A stretch of DNA of 52,989 bases from Lachnospiraceae bacterium (GCA_029071325.1 JAIEAP010000040.1:1-52989), one strand, 5' to 3'. Positions 27,753 to 36,585 are shown, numbered from the stretch's first letter. Made by a program: numbers and translations. The notes: generated from the letters alone by a model not told the origin.

Positions 27753-28634
27753 ATGGAAAACAATAAAATCCAGTTATTTGAAGATAGAAAAATTCGCACC
27801 GCTTGGGATGAAGAACAGGAAGAATGGTATTTTTCGATTGTGGATGTGGTTGCCGTGTTGACAGACAGCGTTGACCCGAAACAATATATTAAAAAAATGA
27901 GAAGCCGCGACTCAGAGCTCAACACCAACTGGGGTACAATTTGTACCCCAGTTCAAATGATTGCATCAGATGGGAAAAAAAGAAAAATTCAGGCTGCTAC
28001 CATAAAGGGAATATTAAGGCTTGTTCAGTCAATCCCCTCACCGAAAGCAGAGCCTTTCAAAGTATGGTTAGCCCGTGTCGGTGCGGAACGTATCGAAGAA
28101 ACGATTGACCCAGAGCTGACAATTGATCGCGCTCTTGCTACATATCTGCAAAAAGGCTACACAAGAGAGTGGATCAATCAGCGGTTACAGGCTATTCAAG
28201 TTCGTAAGGAATTGACTGATGAATGGCAGGATCGAGGGGTAACACAAGGAAGAGAATATGCAATTTTAACTAATGAGATTACGCAGGCCTGGTCTGGCAT
28301 GAGCACACATCAGTATAAAAAGCTGAAAGGCTTGAGAAAACAAAATCTGCGTGACAATATGAGTACAACAGAACTTATTCTAAATATGCTTGCAGAAACT
28401 TCTACTACTGACATATCCAAAGAGGAAAAACCAGCAACTTTTGAAGAAAATCAAGAGATCGCTCGCCGTGGCGGGCGGGTAGCGGGAATTGCACGGCAAA
28501 CTCTGGAAGCAGAAACGGGAAAACCAGTAATCACTTCAAAAAATGCTATGGATTTTGCAAGGCTTATTGATGAGGTTGTGAAAGAGGTTGAACAGCCCAA
28601 AGAAGATAGTAAGGATAAAGACAAAGAGGCATAA
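27753..28634 (+). CDS. BRO-N family protein (DinD-like, phage/accessory)
   Basis: 293 residues. The N-terminal half is a BRO-N domain (FEDRKIRTAWDEEQEEWYFS, DVVAVLTDSVDPKQYIKKM, a GTICTPVQM loop and a VWLARVGAERIEETIDPEL end) found in phage antirepressors and DinD-like proteins. The C-terminal half (THQYKKLKGLRKQNLRDNMS ... RRGGRVAGIARQTLE) matches the DinD-type extension. I start at ATG 27753; upstream alternatives lack a ribosome binding site. It is probably a remnant or cargo gene acquired next to the tRNA. An SOS-type regulatory box was not found. Confidence 0.8.
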   Translation: MENNKIQLFEDRKIRTAWDEEQEEWYFSIVDVVAVLTDSVDPKQYIKKMRSRDSELNTNWGTICTPVQMIASDGKKRKIQAATIKGILRLVQSIPSPKAEPFKVWLARVGAERIEETIDPELTIDRALATYLQKGYTREWINQRLQAIQVRKELTDEWQDRGVTQGREYAILTNEITQAWSGMSTHQYKKLKGLRKQNLRDNMSTTELILNMLAETSTTDISKEEKPATFEENQEIARRGGRVAGIARQTLEAETGKPVITSKNAMDFARLIDEVVKEVEQPKEDSKDKDKEA

Positions 28635-28759
28635 AGTGAAATCGTTGTAGATGATTTTTTCCAAAAGCTGTGTTTGAAAATTTGCTAACAAGACTACATT
28701 CATTTTTTTCTATAAAGCCACATATAATGTGTCAAAATATATTTAAAAAGTTAAGTATA

Positions 28760-29224
28760 ATGAAAATAAAGAATAAAAGTACCTTAATCATCGCTATCCT
28801 TATTCCTATTGCTGTCGGAACATTATCAGCTCTTTTTAGCAGAAACATGTCATCGTATTCCACATTAAATAAACCTCCAGTCAATCCTCCAGGATTTATC
28901 TTTCCTATTGTATGGACAATACTTTACATTCTAATGGGAATTTCATCTTACATAATTTATGAATCCGATAGTCCGGAAAAATGGAAAGCCTTAAAAACTT
29001 ATGCTATTCAATTATTTTTTAACTTTTGGTGGAGCATAATCTTTTTTAGATTCTCTTTATATTTTCTTGCTTTCTTATGGTTACTGGCATTAATTATCCT
29101 AATATCAGTCATGATTTATCAGTTTTATCGAATAAATCAATTATCTTCATATCTACAAATTCCATATCTGCTTTGGTGTCTGTTTGCTGCATATCTGAAC
29201 TTTATGATCTATAGATTGAATTGA
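28760..29224 (+). CDS. tspO: TspO/MBR family membrane protein
   Basis: 154-residue protein with five hydrophobic segments, the normal TspO size. Conserved Trp/Pro features are present: YSTLNKPPVNPPGFIFPIVWTILYILMGISSY in segment 2 and FNFWWSIIFF in segment 3, then a PYLLWCLFAAYLNFMIYRLN end. TspO binds porphyrins and affects tetrapyrrole and stress responses. ATG 28760 gives the usual MKIKNKSTLIIAI start; the longer frame to 28670 has no family support. AT-rich coding suggests acquisition with the BRO gene. Confidence 0.88.
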   Translation: MKIKNKSTLIIAILIPIAVGTLSALFSRNMSSYSTLNKPPVNPPGFIFPIVWTILYILMGISSYIIYESDSPEKWKALKTYAIQLFFNFWWSIIFFRFSLYFLAFLWLLALIILISVMIYQFYRINQLSSYLQIPYLLWCLFAAYLNFMIYRLN

Positions 29225-29337
29225 AACTTTGTGGAGAATCAGAAAGAAAAGCAACAGCAGCATATTTACCAGCAAAAGAAATACAGGCGTTAAAAAAAGA
29301 CCTACATACTCAATTAATTAAGTACATAAGTCCTTAA
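29225..29337 (+). other. Gap with a possible gene remnant and the tRNA-Lys terminator
   Basis: About 110 bp after tspO. Reading rightward, an open frame of about 37 codons (about 29224-29337, with ESERKATAAYLPAKEIQALK) has no start codon and may be the tail of a lost gene. On the minus strand, a partial hairpin followed by seven T (29292-29298) could terminate tRNA-Lys. Confidence 0.3.
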
Positions 29338-29410
29338 TGGGCCGCCAGGGGTTCGAACCCTGGACACCCTGATTAAGAGTCAGGTGCTCTGCCAGCTGAG
29401 CTAGCGGCCC
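29338..29410 (-). tRNA. tRNA-Lys(CUU)
   Basis: 73 nt on the minus strand. Acceptor stem GGGCCGC/GCGGCCC with discriminator A, D arm AGCTCAGCTGGCAGAGC, anticodon loop CTCTTAA (anticodon CTT, reading AAG), T arm CCAGGGTTCGAACCCCTGG. CCA is not encoded. Confidence 0.95.
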
Positions 29411-29429
29411 ATTGCTTAACGCAAAAATT

Positions 29430-29458
29430 ATTATATAACAGTTTGTACGCTAATGCAA
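29430..29458 (-). promoter_or_regulatory. Promoter of tRNA-Lys
   Basis: Minus-strand TTGCAT (29453-29458), 17-bp spacer, TATAAT (29430-29435), about 20 bp upstream of the tRNA 5' end. Confidence 0.65.
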
Positions 29459-29490
29459 GCTTTTTTTTATAATTTTTTAAAAATTTTTGT

Positions 29491-29572
29491 AATAATTCAG
29501 CCGTCGCGGGAATTATATGCTCATTCATGCAAGCATGACTTACATATAATACCTACGACGGCTGAACTGTTG
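29491..29572. repeat. Nested palindromic element (copy 1)
   Basis: Outer perfect inverted repeat TTCAGCCGTCG (29496-29506) / CGACGGCTGAA (29556-29566), inner ATTATATG / CATATAAT and a central CATGCAAGCATG. One end reads AACAGTTCAGCCGTCG, which recurs with one change at 36412-36427. It lies 8 bp past the stop codon of the leftward gene and may also serve as its terminator. Confidence 0.65.
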
Positions 29573-29579
29573 CAGATTA

Positions 29580-31118
29580 TTACATATTAGCAAATAATGC
29601 AGCAATTTCTTCCGGCGTCATTTTATGATTAGGATCTGACATATCAATATCTCTGGTATTCGCTGCGGAATCTTCTTCGGATTGTGCATTCATTGTCTGT
29701 TCTGTAAAAATGGGTTCCTCTACTTCACTGGTGCTTCCGGCCACAAGAGCAGCAATTTCTTCCGGCGTCATCACATGATTCGGGTCGGAGCTGATTTCAA
29801 TGGAGGGAGAGGGTTCTTCAATAGCAGGCTCTTCAGCAACAGGTTCTGGCTCAGCGGGAGCAGATGAACCGGCCACAAGAGCAGCGATTTCTTCCGGCGT
29901 CATTACATGGTTCGGGTCAGAGTTAATTTCAATGAAAGGAGCAGGTTCTTCAACAGCAGGCTCTTCAGCAATAGGTTCTTCAGCAACAGGTTCCGGCTCA
30001 GCGGGAGCAGATGAACCGGCTACAAGTGCGGCAATTTCTTCCGGTGTCATTACATGGTTCGGATCAGAGTTGATTTCAATAGCAGGAGCAGGCTCGTCCT
30101 CAGGTATATCAAAGTCAGGAATAGAAATGGTTTCTTCCGGCTGAGCCTCATCCTCTGCGAACAATGCATCCAGATCAGGAAGCCCGTCTGCCGCAGATGT
30201 CTCCTCATTTTCAGTCTTTGCTTCGGCAACTGCCTCCTGAAGCTCAGATGCCATCTCGAAGAATTCCGTATCAGTAAGAAAGCTGTCCTCCGCAGATGCT
30301 GCTTCTGTATTGCTTTCTGCAGGGAAATTCTCATCGATCGGGAAATCTACCATTTCATCTGAGGATACAGGGGAAACGGTTTCTGTCGGGATATTATTTG
30401 CAGGAGCAGCCGGTACGGATTGTTCCATAGGCTGTGTATACATGGTGGACTGTGGATTCATAACAATCTGAGGCGCCGGGATATTAATCTTATTTATCTC
30501 AGAAAGGAGCTGATTGCGGACGGATAATTCCATTTCATGTATATTGGAAATGATCTCCTGCTGCTTCATGATCAAATCCTTTATGGAATTATCAATGACA
30601 ATTTTCTGTTTTTCCAGCATCTCCGTATTGGCAGCATCAATCTTGTCCTCAAGACCGCAAATAATGTCCACCATTTTATCATTGCAATTCATCAGTGCGT
30701 CAGAATTTTCTTTGTTGCGGTTGATCGTAACCTTAGCAATGGATTTCTGTGCATTGATAATCTCTTCGGCAGGTATCTCCACAATGTCCTCGATGTAATC
30801 CAGGCGCTCATTCAGCTCTTCAAAGGATTTGCGGATGATCATGTAGGAAGCCTTCTCAGATTTGAACAAATCTTCATATTGTTCCTGGCGCTCCGCCTCC
30901 AGTTTGTAGTTCTTCTGAATCCAACTGGCAATTAAAACATAGACATCTGCCAATGCGATTACGGTAAGCACGATCAGTGCCACATAATTCTCCGGGAAAT
31001 TAAGCATGATATACAGCTCACTTAATGTTAAGACCAACAATACCATAACGGCAACAATCATCCGCAGTGTATAATTGTCTTTTCCATTTTTCCCATTCTC
31101 CCGCTTGTTCTCTTCCAT
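29580..31118 (-). CDS. Membrane protein with coiled coil and four MTPEEIAALxA repeats
   Basis: 512-residue protein of unknown function. Two hydrophobic segments (about 18-40 and 46-66) form a membrane hairpin. A helical, probably coiled-coil region follows (to about 210), then an acidic, Pro/Glu/Ala-rich tail. The tail carries four copies of a motif of the form SDPNH-x-MTPEEIAAL-x-A; the last copy (MSDPNHKMTPEEIAALFANM) is the exact C-terminus. The start is ATG 31118, 9 nt after GGGAGG; a TTG at 31127 abuts that site. The promoter is at 31168-31196. The repeated motif resembles the short N-terminal peptide of FliM/FliY (SQEEIDALL) that docks a regulator, so it may be a multivalent docking tail (inference). 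Confidence 0.75.
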   Translation of the reverse strand: MEENKRENGKNGKDNYTLRMIVAVMVLLVLTLSELYIMLNFPENYVALIVLTVIALADVYVLIASWIQKNYKLEAERQEQYEDLFKSEKASYMIIRKSFEELNERLDYIEDIVEIPAEEIINAQKSIAKVTINRNKENSDALMNCNDKMVDIICGLEDKIDAANTEMLEKQKIVIDNSIKDLIMKQQEIISNIHEMELSVRNQLLSEINKINIPAPQIVMNPQSTMYTQPMEQSVPAAPANNIPTETVSPVSSDEMVDFPIDENFPAESNTEAASAEDSFLTDTEFFEMASELQEAVAEAKTENEETSAADGLPDLDALFAEDEAQPEETISIPDFDIPEDEPAPAIEINSDPNHVMTPEEIAALVAGSSAPAEPEPVAEEPIAEEPAVEEPAPFIEINSDPNHVMTPEEIAALVAGSSAPAEPEPVAEEPAIEEPSPSIEISSDPNHVMTPEEIAALVAGSTSEVEEPIFTEQTMNAQSEEDSAANTRDIDMSDPNHKMTPEEIAALFANM

Positions 31119-31167
31119 GGTAAACAACCTCCCTGTTATTTCTCGTTTTAAGTATAATTATATCTAC

Positions 31168-31196
31168 ATTATATCATAAAGGATAATCAAGGACAA
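31168..31196 (-). promoter_or_regulatory. Promoter of the coiled-coil repeat protein gene
   Basis: Minus-strand TTGTCC (31191-31196), 17-bp spacer, TATAAT (31168-31173). The rest of 31197-31382 shows no gene or clear signal. Confidence 0.65.
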
Positions 31197-31382
31197 TTCA
31201 ATATTTTGATTATTTCCTTCATGGAATGCTGAATGCATTTAAAGTGATTTGTAAACTTCGGACGGCGGTAGCAAAACATCATCATACGGTTTTTTATTTT
31301 CATATAATCTCCATACAATTTCTGACAGATATTCTTACATTATTATATGTATAGGCAATTATTTGGAACATTTATATAAGTA

Positions 31383-31421
31383 GAAAAAGCTTCCAGGCAT
31401 ATTGCATCCCGGAAGCTTCTA
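31383..31421 (-). terminator. Terminator of the riboswitch-controlled surface protein gene
   Basis: Minus-strand AGAAGCTTCC (31411-31420) and GGAAGCTTTTTC (31383-31394) form a stem with a T-rich end, 26 bp past the stop codon. Confidence 0.7.
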
Positions 31422-31446
31422 TATAATAAGTGTGTTTATACTTGAT

Positions 31447-34400
31447 TTACTTTTTCTCTCTTGGTCTGTGCTTCTCTCTTACATACCAGATAAGAGTGAT
31501 CGCTGCAATCAGCAGCAGTACTCCTGCGGTAATTGCCGCAATGGTGCCAAGAGAAGAAGGATTGCTGTATAAGACAGGCGCGTCCGCGCTTATCTGTGAG
31601 TCAGAATCTTCATAGGAGGGCTGATCCATAGAATCATCGCTGGAATCATCGGCTGGAATATTCTGATTTGCAGCCAGCAGGTTTGTCCCATTTTGTTGGG
31701 GGGGAGCACTGTTCTGTGAAGTACCACCCTGTAAGGAACTGTTATCCTGTAAAGTGGTATTGTCCTGGGTGATTTCGGTGCTTCCCGTAAAATTATTGTT
31801 CCCTGTGGAATCACTGCCCTGAGAGGGAGCGCTGGTTTTGGGAATACCTACTACTCCAATAGGAGAGAAAGAATCCAGAGAGAAGGACATTCTTCCATTG
31901 TCCTGTATGGTGGGGGTGATATACTCCAATTCTCTACCCCGGGGCTGATGGATGATCATAATTCCCTGATACCGGCTGGTATCGTAAGACAGTGCCGGCA
32001 GGGATACCATGATGTAGGTACCGTCCTGCGGCTCAAAGCTCTCTCCGGTAGCGTAATTTACCAGCATTACATGATAGAGAGACAGGATTTGGTTGTCACC
32101 ACAGTCTACAGGGATCGTGTCATAAGTCAGGCTGTCTTTTACAATGGTAGTAACCGATATTCCGATATTCCAGTATTCTGCATCCATATCTGAGATTATA
32201 ATATCGCTGTCCTGGTCATGCTTGATCTTCTGGGAAATCGTGTTTTTCAGCCGGTTCACAGAATTTAGCATATCCTGAGTGACCTGATCCTTGCCGTTCT
32301 CGCTGAGCATATCATATTTTTCTAAAAATTCTGTCACGGAATTGATTGCCATAGACAGCGTCAGAGAGGAGGAGGCGTCAGTTGTTTCTGTGGAAACCAG
32401 CAGTTCCTGTACCACATCTATAGTTTTGACAAGGGAAGTTAAATCCTCAAGCTTTTCTGCGTCGGAGGTACTTAATACCTGGATATCCAGAGTAAGGAAG
32501 GGCGCGTCAACCACCACATTTACGTTATTCCAGTCGTTGCTGTTATCATTATCATCTGTATCCTGATAGAGGACGTGATCAAAAGAAATTGTGATATCTT
32601 CATCCTCAGTAGTCAATGCCCGGGCGGAATAGCTGACATAATTGGTAATGTCTCTGGTACACCCGTTGGCATAATGCGCCACTACCTTCATGCCGGCGGG
32701 AAGAAACAGCTCTCCTTCCTTATATATAGTCTGGTCAGGAGCCTGCGTCATTTCAATAGAAGTAATCCTGCTTCCCAGCGCCATCATATGGGCGGAGTCA
32801 TTTTTAAAATACAGCGTTCCATATTCATCTGCAATGGGACTGCAGATGGCATATTGTGCCTGTGCGCCGCTGGGCGTAAAGAGCACAGGTGCATAGGAGA
32901 GGGACTCGTCTTCGTTCATGATAGTCTGTCCCGGACAATCCCGGATCACGCGGATCTTACCGGGCGTGTAGTTGTCAATAAAGTAAACATAGACATAACC
33001 GGTCTGTGCTTCGTACGCTGTAGTCAGAAGTCCGCTGGTCTGGGGATAACCCTGAGTAGGACAGGTATAGGCTATCTCAAAGCGGTCAAGATCAATGACG
33101 GTAATATTATGTCCGCTATATTGTGCGAACTGAGAAGTGCCTGCCACGCCGATGTATGCCCTGCCATTGTGAACAACCGGGGTGGAGGTACTCATGCCGT
33201 CCAGATGGATCTCCCTAAGAGAATCTTCCTGGATCATTCCGTTGCTGTCTACACGTACCTGATAGAAGCTCCCTCCCTTAGTGGTAAAATAAAATGCTCT
33301 TGTCTCTTCATCGTAGGATATCGAGGATCGGATATCCGCGTTCAGTCCTTCGACAGAAGAGATCAATTGTCCTGTGGTGGGATTAATAGACAGAAGGTTT
33401 GAAGTCTGAGAAGTATATCCGCTTTGCCCGTCGTCGGTTCCCACCAGCAGATATTCATCGCATACATAGCAGCCTGCCCAATAAAAGCCGCCTGTCTGTG
33501 TATAAGTCCAGATATTATCCTTTTGTTCCAGGGTATCGGAAGGATCTTCATCCTCTATGGAGAGACAGACGTAATTGGCGTCTTTGATCTCACTGTTCCA
33601 GAAGCCTGTATACACATACCCATTGTGATAAGTGATGGGGCTGTTGGGCTGTCCTCCCAGTGCATCCTGATAAAACCACAGGGATTCCAGGGTTTCGGCA
33701 TCAAACGCCTGTACGATGCCGTTTGCCAGGGCTACAAAAATTATACCTTCGGCATAAGTAGGAGGCGTAATATTAAAGGCAGAGGTGGTTTTCATGTCTC
33801 CGGATGCAACGATCTCACCGGTTACCGTATCCATCTTCACAATACTTTTATTGGACGTAAAGTAGAGATATCCATTTACAATAATAGCTGAGCTGGGAGC
33901 GCCGCTGGACCAGCCATTTCCATACTTTGTTGCCCAATAGAGCGTTGCTTCGTCGGCATTGACCGGGACGGGTGCAGAGGTTACCGCATTGTTGGCATCG
34001 TTTCCCCGGAAATTAGACCAGGTATCGTCAGAAGGAACTTCTTCCGTCAATTCGATGGGAAGTGTCATGTCCCTTGCTGTGAAAATGCCTGTCTTACAGA
34101 GATATCCCTTTGCTGTGATTTTGTAGGAATACTGGGCATCCTCCATCAAATGATAGCAGCCGTCCTCATCCGAATCGATAGTATTGCCGGATCCGTCCGT
34201 CAACAGGATCACAGGATTCTGGGGCTGCGGATTCAGCTCGAATTGGACAGTGACGCTTTTTTTGCGGTTTAAGGCAATATGATAGGTGTTGGAACTCCCG
34301 TCTGCATGGGATACCGTGATATCCAGTGCGTCGGTGTCCTTATCCAAAGGAATCTCTGCCTCCTCTCCGCTGGTAACAGAGATTCCATTTACATCCAGAG

Positions 34401-36087
34401 AATAGTGATAGCTTTCCGCCCGGTAAGAGGCAGCCTTGACGGTAACAGAGGTATCCGTATTCAGGATATTAGCTTCGTATTGGTAGTTTTCCACGGAAAA
34501 TGCAGGGGTCAGCACCAGAGGAGAACCGCCGGACGCCAGTGTCAGTGAAGACAGGCTTCTATCCCGCACAATATGTACTGTGTAGGATTGGCTGATATTT
34601 CCGTATTTCGCCGTCACTGTAAGCGTATTCCCGTAGCTTCCCGCAGAAATAAGACCTGAGATATAACGCATGGAGCCGGAAGTAAAGGTGACATTCTGAT
34701 TGCTTCCCGGATTTCCGGTAGTCGCGGCGCCGGCAAAGGTACCGGTCAGCGTAGTGCCGGTGGGTGCGGAAGAATTTTGAGTGGCAGTCACATAGACACC
34801 GGATACGGTGTCGGGAACGGTCACAGTGTATTCTCTGACTGCCGGGTCAAAATCATTGAGATATATGATGTTGCGGTTCCGGTCGGAAAGCTCCAGTCCC
34901 TGCATAAGAGCCTGCTCGCTCAGTTCCACAGTAATTGTCTGGGAAGTTCCGTTTACGGTAAAAGCGCCGCCGGCAGTTTCATATCCGTCAGCGGATACCT
35001 GATAGGTATAGGTGCCGTTCTCCAGATAGTAATATCCACCTTCAGAGGTCATGGTCTCCTGGTCTGCATTGCGGACAGTGACAGAGGCAGAGGTAACTGC
35101 GCTGTCTCCGGCATTTACCTGAAAATGAACCGGATATCTGGTGGGCGCCTCGCCTTTTTCATTTACAATGACTATGGCAATGGGAGGAGCCACGCAGGCA
35201 GAACCACTGTCAGAGTGGAAGGTATGGTAGGACTCTCCGTTCTGCCCAGAGGAGAAATAATATACGCCGGTATGGTCGGGGGTGAAAGTAAAGCTGCCCT
35301 CTGCATCTGTAGTACCTACATCAGTCCAGCTATACCCATTGTCGGTAGACATCTGTACCAGTTCGTTTGCCATAGAAACGGAAGCGTCACAGTCCGGTTC
35401 CCACATGTTCGTGGAGGAAGCATACATGTTGAGTGTAATGGATTCCTGGGGTTTTATGGCACTGTAAGTCTTATCAAAATATGCAAATGCTCCCGAAGTA
35501 TAGAAGCTCCAGTCAGAGAACATGGCAAAATCCAGCTCGAATCCATTTTGAAGCTCGATCCAGTCAGCGGTAGCGCCCCAGCCTTCATACATCAGAGGAT
35601 AAGCGTGGTTGACATAATACATCAGGTTTTCATCATGTCCCCAGAATTGCTGCATATACATGGAGCTGAAGTTGCCAGATATGGTCAGTGCATCGGAGCC
35701 TATCTGCAAAGGTGTGTTGTCCGGACAGTAATAGGTTTCCAGAGCCCGGATGATGGCGTGGAGCAGGGTGGGCTTCTTCAGTACCTCTCCCGTGTCATCG
35801 TCGTATTTTGTAAAATTGTCCAGTCCATACGGTGTAAGATCAAACCAGGATACCGTCAAAGGCATCCTTGCCAGGACTGAATGGTTACTGTCTTCACCGG
35901 TAACGAATACCCCGTCGTCACTTAAGGTGAAGTACACCAGGACAGAAGAATTGTCTTCTGCCGGGTCTGTGATCATACCGTCTGTATCGTAGCCTGCTGC
36001 CAGGGAAGATATTCCCGAAGACGCTGCAAAGAGCGACAGGCTTAAGATCAGACAGAGGATCATACTGAAAAATTTTGTTTTTTTCAT
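31447..36087 (-). CDS. Cobalamin-riboswitch-controlled multidomain surface protein
   Basis: 1546 residues, exported and anchored. A signal peptide (about 1-31) ends near SLAAG. Residues about 45-200 (PTLLHAIIRALETYY ... MYYVNHAYPLMYEGWGATAD, then LQNGFELDFAMFSD) resemble a DUF4430/transcobalamin-C domain. Then come a PEGA-like beta domain (about 320-390), two cadherin-like repeats (about 395-615), a second PEGA-like domain, a PQQ-type beta-propeller (about 690-1130; IVKMDTVTGEIVASGD, AFDAETLESLWFYQD), an Ig-like domain (about 1140-1230), a helical segment, a Ser/Asn/Gln-rich stalk and a membrane helix with a basic tail (about 1512-1546). No LPxTG motif is present. RBS GAGGAGG lies 5 nt before the ATG. 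A terminator and cobalamin riboswitch precede it, so expression should rise when corrinoid is scarce. A role in corrinoid capture is inferred. Confidence 0.8.
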   Translation of the reverse strand: MKKTKFFSMILCLILSLSLFAASSGISSLAAGYDTDGMITDPAEDNSSVLVYFTLSDDGVFVTGEDSNHSVLARMPLTVSWFDLTPYGLDNFTKYDDDTGEVLKKPTLLHAIIRALETYYCPDNTPLQIGSDALTISGNFSSMYMQQFWGHDENLMYYVNHAYPLMYEGWGATADWIELQNGFELDFAMFSDWSFYTSGAFAYFDKTYSAIKPQESITLNMYASSTNMWEPDCDASVSMANELVQMSTDNGYSWTDVGTTDAEGSFTFTPDHTGVYYFSSGQNGESYHTFHSDSGSACVAPPIAIVIVNEKGEAPTRYPVHFQVNAGDSAVTSASVTVRNADQETMTSEGGYYYLENGTYTYQVSADGYETAGGAFTVNGTSQTITVELSEQALMQGLELSDRNRNIIYLNDFDPAVREYTVTVPDTVSGVYVTATQNSSAPTGTTLTGTFAGAATTGNPGSNQNVTFTSGSMRYISGLISAGSYGNTLTVTAKYGNISQSYTVHIVRDRSLSSLTLASGGSPLVLTPAFSVENYQYEANILNTDTSVTVKAASYRAESYHYSLDVNGISVTSGEEAEIPLDKDTDALDITVSHADGSSNTYHIALNRKKSVTVQFELNPQPQNPVILLTDGSGNTIDSDEDGCYHLMEDAQYSYKITAKGYLCKTGIFTARDMTLPIELTEEVPSDDTWSNFRGNDANNAVTSAPVPVNADEATLYWATKYGNGWSSGAPSSAIIVNGYLYFTSNKSIVKMDTVTGEIVASGDMKTTSAFNITPPTYAEGIIFVALANGIVQAFDAETLESLWFYQDALGGQPNSPITYHNGYVYTGFWNSEIKDANYVCLSIEDEDPSDTLEQKDNIWTYTQTGGFYWAGCYVCDEYLLVGTDDGQSGYTSQTSNLLSINPTTGQLISSVEGLNADIRSSISYDEETRAFYFTTKGGSFYQVRVDSNGMIQEDSLREIHLDGMSTSTPVVHNGRAYIGVAGTSQFAQYSGHNITVIDLDRFEIAYTCPTQGYPQTSGLLTTAYEAQTGYVYVYFIDNYTPGKIRVIRDCPGQTIMNEDESLSYAPVLFTPSGAQAQYAICSPIADEYGTLYFKNDSAHMMALGSRITSIEMTQAPDQTIYKEGELFLPAGMKVVAHYANGCTRDITNYVSYSARALTTEDEDITISFDHVLYQDTDDNDNSNDWNNVNVVVDAPFLTLDIQVLSTSDAEKLEDLTSLVKTIDVVQELLVSTETTDASSSLTLSMAINSVTEFLEKYDMLSENGKDQVTQDMLNSVNRLKNTISQKIKHDQDSDIIISDMDAEYWNIGISVTTIVKDSLTYDTIPVDCGDNQILSLYHVMLVNYATGESFEPQDGTYIMVSLPALSYDTSRYQGIMIIHQPRGRELEYITPTIQDNGRMSFSLDSFSPIGVVGIPKTSAPSQGSDSTGNNNFTGSTEITQDNTTLQDNSSLQGGTSQNSAPPQQNGTNLLAANQNIPADDSSDDSMDQPSYEDSDSQISADAPVLYSNPSSLGTIAAITAGVLLLIAAITLIWYVREKHRPREKK

Positions 36088-36100
36088 AGGTTCCTCCTCA

Positions 36101-36137
36101 TAAAAATAAAGTCATCTTCCGTATGGAAAATGACTTT
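36101..36137 (-). terminator. Riboswitch expression-platform terminator
   Basis: On the minus strand AAAGTCATTTTCC (36125-36137) pairs with GGAAGATGACTTT (36108-36120) over a 4-nt loop, followed by ATTTTTA, just 14 bp before the start codon. It lies between the riboswitch aptamer and the gene, the right place for cobalamin-induced termination. Confidence 0.85.
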
Positions 36138-36224
36138 ACCGACAATCACATCAAAAATAGACTGTACAAAGGCTGTACAGAAAAAACTGCCGTATCATTT
36201 TCCACCGAAATGAATCTGAAGCTA

Positions 36225-36397
36225 TATACAAGGCAGGTCTCCTGACTCGAAATCATCCGCAGGCTTCTCCTTCCCAGGCATGACGCCCAGTGGCTCACAT
36301 TATCGTGAACGAAGCCCTTGTCCTTCATACAGTAGCGGGGACTGCTACGGATTCACACCGTATTCCCTGTTAGTCAACGTAAGTTGAACCTTGTATA
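36225..36397 (-). promoter_or_regulatory. Cobalamin (B12) riboswitch
   Basis: Minus-strand RNA of about 173 nt. The P1 stem is formed by TATACAAGG (minus-strand 5' end, 36397-36389) and CCTTGTATA (36233-36225). Conserved elements are visible in order: GGGAATACGGTGTGAATCCG, GCAGTCCCCGCTACTGT, GAGCCACTG, TGGGAAGG and the B12 box AGTCAGGAGACCTGCCT. This fits the cobalamin riboswitch class. It lies upstream of the 1546-residue surface protein gene and is followed by an intrinsic terminator, so cobalamin should turn the gene off. Confidence 0.95.
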
Positions 36398-36408
36398 CAC
36401 ATATAAAT

Positions 36409-36462
36409 TCTAACAGTTCAGCCATCGACACCTTTGCGAATAGCGCGGGCTGAACTGTTAGA
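36409..36462. repeat. Palindromic element (copy 2)
   Basis: 15-bp perfect inverted repeat TCTAACAGTTCAGCC (36409-36423) / GGCTGAACTGTTAGA (36448-36462) around a 24-nt loop. Its left end AACAGTTCAGCCATCG matches the end of the element at 29556-29572 with one change. It lies at the upstream end of the riboswitch leader. No coding sequence is present in 36463-36540. Confidence 0.65.
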
Positions 36463-36585
36463 AATATAACATACACAGAGGGATTGTGCAAGAAAGAGTG
36501 TAAAAAAAGATTGAAAAATGAAGAATGGTCTGTTAATTTATATAATTAGATTTTACAGAAACGAAAGGTCAGGGAGAGAAAGGCC

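Noticed and set aside
29680-30080. Tandem DNA repeats that could be mistaken for a CRISPR or minisatellite
   Set aside because: They are in frame within the leftward coiled-coil protein gene and encode its MTPEEIAALVA repeats. Spacers are not unique and there are no cas genes.
32575-33402. Rightward open frame of 275 codons opposite the propeller part of the surface protein gene
   Set aside because: Shadow of the coding strand; the translation resembles no family and no promoter or ribosome binding site precedes it.
34777-35880. Long rightward open frame (367 codons) opposite the large surface protein gene
   Set aside because: It lies wholly antisense to the 1546-residue gene, has no ribosome binding site and its protein is of low complexity with scattered Cys/His/Arg typical of a shadow frame. 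The leftward frame has clear domains.
36511-36546. Promoter of the DUF4430 operon (TTGAAA ... TATAAT)
   Set aside because: TATAAT at 36541 is good, but the only -35-like hexamer TTGAAA is 24 bp away; no acceptable -35 was found, so I do not call it.
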